From the NCBI RefSeq assembly GCF_036711975.1, contig NC_091971.1, positions 27,163,501 through 27,227,500 of the forward strand: 64,000 nucleotides of DNA, in the 5' to 3' direction. A program made the translations under genes and the position numbers. Source of the DNA: Onthophagus taurus. Taxonomy: Eukaryota; Arthropoda; Insecta; Coleoptera; Scarabaeidae. Positions within the stretch are counted from its first letter, which is position 1. Every line of letters starts with the position of its first letter. Of this stretch, positions 61,336 to 64,000 are shown piece after piece. Below the pieces are notes generated by a model. That model was not told the DNA's origin. It did not search any database and saw nothing but the letters and a program-made list of their open reading frames with translations.

Positions 61336-63241
61336 CTATTCATGGTAAAGCTTTAGTCTATTTTTATGAACCTTAACGTGTTTCTTTTTAACTTTTATAG
61401 TGACATTAACGGGTGAATCAATTGATACTACTGGATAAGGTCCTGTAAATAAAGGTGCTAACTTTTTGCTTGTACCGGGCCCAATGGTTTCATTTCGTAA
61501 CCATACTAGGTCTCCTACATTCAATTCTAAATTGTTAATGGACCGGTCATACTGTGATTTAGATATTTCCTTGTTTTTAATAAGAGTTTCTCTAGCTCGA
61601 CTATGACAATTTTGGAGTCTGGATTTTAATTCGTTCGCATAATCATCATAGTTATACGAAATTTCTGGATTTTTAGCAATAGAGGATGGTAAGGAAGCTT
61701 TATGACCATACAAGAGTTCGAACGGTGTAAATTGAGTAGATTGATGAGGTGTAGTGTTGTACGTAAACATAGCGTACGGTATGAATTCCTCCCAATCTGT
61801 TTGATCACTGGAAATAAAATTTCGTAAATATTCTTTTAATGTGCGATGGCTTCTTTCTAAAGCTCCATTCGATTGGGGATGATACGCTGTACATTTTATA
61901 TGATCGACGTGTAATAACTTACAAACATTTTTGAACACTTCGCTACAAAAATTTGTTCCTTGATCAGTAACGAGTGTTTTAGGAATACCATACACACAAA
62001 TTATCTTGGTGACGAATGCTTTGGCAACTGTTTGTGCCTCTTGATTTTGTAAAGGAATTGCTAAGGCGTATTTCGATAGATCATCTTGGAAAGTTAATAG
62101 GTATTTATGCCCAGAATATGTTGTTGTTAAGGGTCCAACGATATCTAGAAAAACTTTTTGGAATGGTTCAGTTGCGGTAGTGGTCACCTGCATAGGACAC
62201 TGTGTCGGTCTCGTTTGTTTGTTTTTCTGACAGAGATCGCACGATTTTATGAAGGTTTTTATATCGGCATACATATTTCGCCATCTATAGTACATCTTGA
62301 TGCGCTTGTACGTTCTTAACACTCCTTCATGACCACCTGTTGGCGTAATGTGTAAATCCTTCATAATTTGTTCAGTTTCTTCCTTTGTGAGTGATTCGAT
62401 GATCTTATTATGGTGAATTTGAACCTTAATGTCGGAACCTTTAAACACATATCTAACGATAGAACGAATGATATCATTTTGTAGCTGATCTTTATGAGAT
62501 GAGAGTTTCGGCAATGCTAAAGATTTTATGTTTTCTTGGATACAAGTTTTCCTTAAATTAAGAAGACATTGGAATATTTGCTCGTATGTGATTTTCTGAT
62601 ATACGCTATCACCAAGTAAAAGATATAGAACTAGACGATTTTTGTTTAGTAAAGGGAGAACGCTATGAAGTGGAAGATCAGTAATTACATTCTCATTCAA
62701 TTTTCCATATGTTGTAAAACACTCTTGAGTAAGTTTACTCGCATTGTGAACATCTCGTGTGATGGGAACAACTGGACTAAATTCCTTAGGAACTCTTAAA
62801 ATAGAAGTATCAACATCGTGTACATTGGAATTGAAAATAATGCCGCTAGATCTATCATTAAGATAATCCTCATATGATTTATTAAATTCATTGGATTCAA
62901 GTGATTCGGGTTGTGTAAGACAAACTTGACGACTAAGTGCGTCGGCTACATTATTAAATCTTCCAGGTTTATATTTTACTTTATATTGATATTCTTCTAA
63001 CTTCAATCTAAACTTGGTTAAACGACTACTAGGATTCTTGATAGAAAAGAGGTAAATGAGGGGACGATGATCTGTATATATTGTGAACTTTTTCCCAAAG
63101 AGATATGGTCGGAAGTGTTCCACTGACCAACAGATTGCTAAAAGCTCTCGTTCAATCGTGGAATAGTTACATTCCGCTTTATTTAACTTCCGGCTGGCAT
63201 AAGCTACAGGGAGGTCATTTCCGATATCTAATTTAGTTAAA
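61336..63241 (-). CDS. pol: Errantivirus pol, RNase H end and integrase (5' partial)
   Basis: The coding frame extends from 63123 back to about 63241 without a break (LDIGNDLPVAYASRKLNKAE), so the fragment begins inside RNase H. Landmarks: TIYTDHRPLIYLF; KYKPGRFNNVADALSRQV; integrase zinc region GGHEGVLRTYKRIKMYYRW and SCDLCQKNK; catalytic core FLDIVGPLTTTY, LVTDQGTNFCSE and NGALERSHRTLKEYL; and the C-terminal LAPLFTGPYPVVSID tail. Protease and reverse transcriptase lie beyond the break. No stop or frameshift in the part present. Confidence 0.88.
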
Positions 63242-64000
63242 GCTTTCCAAGTGTTTGGAATTCAATTTAGGAATCCCGATGAGGACCCCGATTCTGAAAG
63301 TGAAGAATTAGTGTTTCCAGCAATTGAAATTCCAGGAAGTACTGAGGCACAGCCTGTGGAAAGAAATGTTCAGTTATTATTACCACCACATATTCGATGC
63401 GCCACCCACACATTAAATTTACTTGGTACAGCCGACGTGAACAATGCAGTGAACCCCTCCAATACTTTAAAATCTCGTCATATCAGTGTTGTTCATAAAT
63501 GTAACAACCTCTGGAAATTATCATCGAGACCTAAAAGTGCAGAGTTGCTACAAAGTATCCTTGGACATGCACTGAGTTACCCGGCTATTACAAGGTGGAA
63601 CTCTTTTTATGAATCTGTATCTCAAATATTGTCCATTTGCAAGGAAAATATGATGAAAATAGTACGTGAATTTGAAATTCGAGATTCCCTTACTGATGCC
63701 GACATTGTTTATTTAAACGAGTATCGTCAGATCTTAAAACCTATTGCCGAGAGTGTAAACTTTTTGCAAGGGGAGGACAGCACTTATTATGGATATCTTA
63801 TGCCCACCCTGATATCACTCAGAGTGAAGCTTAATAGAATTAAGCAAAACCTGCACAACCAAAACATTTCTTTGAAATACTGTAATCCCATATTAACACA
63901 TTTACTTGAGAGATTGCAAGAACGATTTAAGGATTATTTCATCTTCGACACCAACAACGGAAAATGTGTCACCGCCATTATTGCAGCAGTTACTTGTCCC
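63242..64000 (+). pseudogene. hAT-type transposase fragment, runs off the right edge
   Basis: An open frame of 253 codons with no start and no stop in the window. It reads VFGIQFRNPDEDPDSESEEL, then LLLPPHIRCATHTLNLLGTA (the conserved C-A-x-H-x-L-x-L block of hAT transposases), YPAITRWNSFYESVSQIL (the T-R-W-N block), and helical dimerisation-domain sequence (LKPIAESVNFLQGEDSTYYG). The N-terminal zinc finger and first catalytic region are missing. The junction with the errantivirus is at about 63241. Whether the gene is complete to the right cannot be seen. Confidence 0.75.

Larger units (their letters stand above)
58851..63241 (-). mobile_element. Errantivirus (gypsy-type endogenous retrovirus with env), 5' truncated in the window
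   Basis: In element orientation: pol (from inside RNase H, 63241) with integrase, then env, a purine tract (59330-59338) and a 479-bp 3' LTR (58851-59329). At 63241 the pol sequence stops and a plus-strand hAT transposase begins, so either this copy is 5' truncated or the hAT sequence interrupts it. Both remaining proteins are uninterrupted. The env-bearing layout and pol type are those of insect errantiviruses. Confidence 0.85.

Noticed and set aside
1..64000. Host genes, tRNA or rRNA genes
   Set aside because: I looked for spliced host-type coding blocks, tRNA cloverleaf signatures and rDNA near the R1-like elements and found none. The tRNA matches are only primer-binding sites.

Overview
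This is a repeat-dense stretch of insect (at least arthropod) genomic DNA. I see no ordinary host gene. Nearly every base that can be assigned belongs to a transposable element or an endogenous virus-like element. The order of insect cannot be read from the window. The arthropod signature is the mix of R1-like and Jockey-like non-LTR elements, BEL/Pao elements, a CsRn1-type gypsy with a tRNA-Trp primer site, an errantivirus with a baculovirus-F-like env, and a chromodomain-integrase Polinton.

Layout. 1-6147 (-): family A gypsy copy 1, with its 3' LTR outside the window. 6148-6333 (-): BEL/Pao scrap. 6341-12180 (-): decayed R1-like non-LTR element, split at 8377-9597 by a 1.2 kb miniature LTR element (TRIM). 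12331-13489 (-): second R1-like fragment. 13451-24257 (+): decayed Jockey-like element, split by an apparently intact family A gypsy at 14195-22857 (duplication AGTT). 24258-25308: PIF/Harbinger remnants. 25309-30990 (-): degenerate BEL/Pao element carrying a solo LTR at 25774-26637. 31048-32410 (+): a second BEL integrase fragment and its probable LTR. 32410-32931 (+): gypsy integrase tail.

32932-57045 is one CsRn1-type gypsy copy (duplication GGTAG) that holds three further elements: a piggyBac derivative inside its 5' LTR (32982-35217, TTAA), a 16.7 kb Polinton/Maverick (35454-52139, duplication AAACCA), and a Tc1/mariner-like element inside the reverse transcriptase (52506-54649, TA). After it come a mariner transposase fragment (57285-57800), diverged ~165-bp tandem repeats, an errantivirus with an open env (58851-63241, -) and a hAT transposase fragment that runs off the right edge.

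The Polinton is the centre of the window. A morphogenesis module diverges from about 40.9 kb. Leftward lie the packaging ATPase, a 359-aa protein, a fibre-like coiled-coil protein and the chromodomain integrase. Rightward lie a phospholipase-A2-like protein, an adenain-like protease, the minor capsid, a 54-aa protein, the major capsid, a secreted coiled-coil protein and a possible nuclease-fold protein. A four-exon gene with short phase-1 introns, a 162-aa protein and a broken protein-primed DNA polymerase B follow. Two features look new to me. One is a complete -1 frameshift signal (A AAA AAC, 9-nt spacer, near-perfect hairpin) joining the PLA2-like gene to the protease. The other is the multi-exon gene with a duplicated exon and a duplicated protein block. 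The polymerase has lost its palm motif C, so this copy cannot replicate itself, although the capsid module is open.
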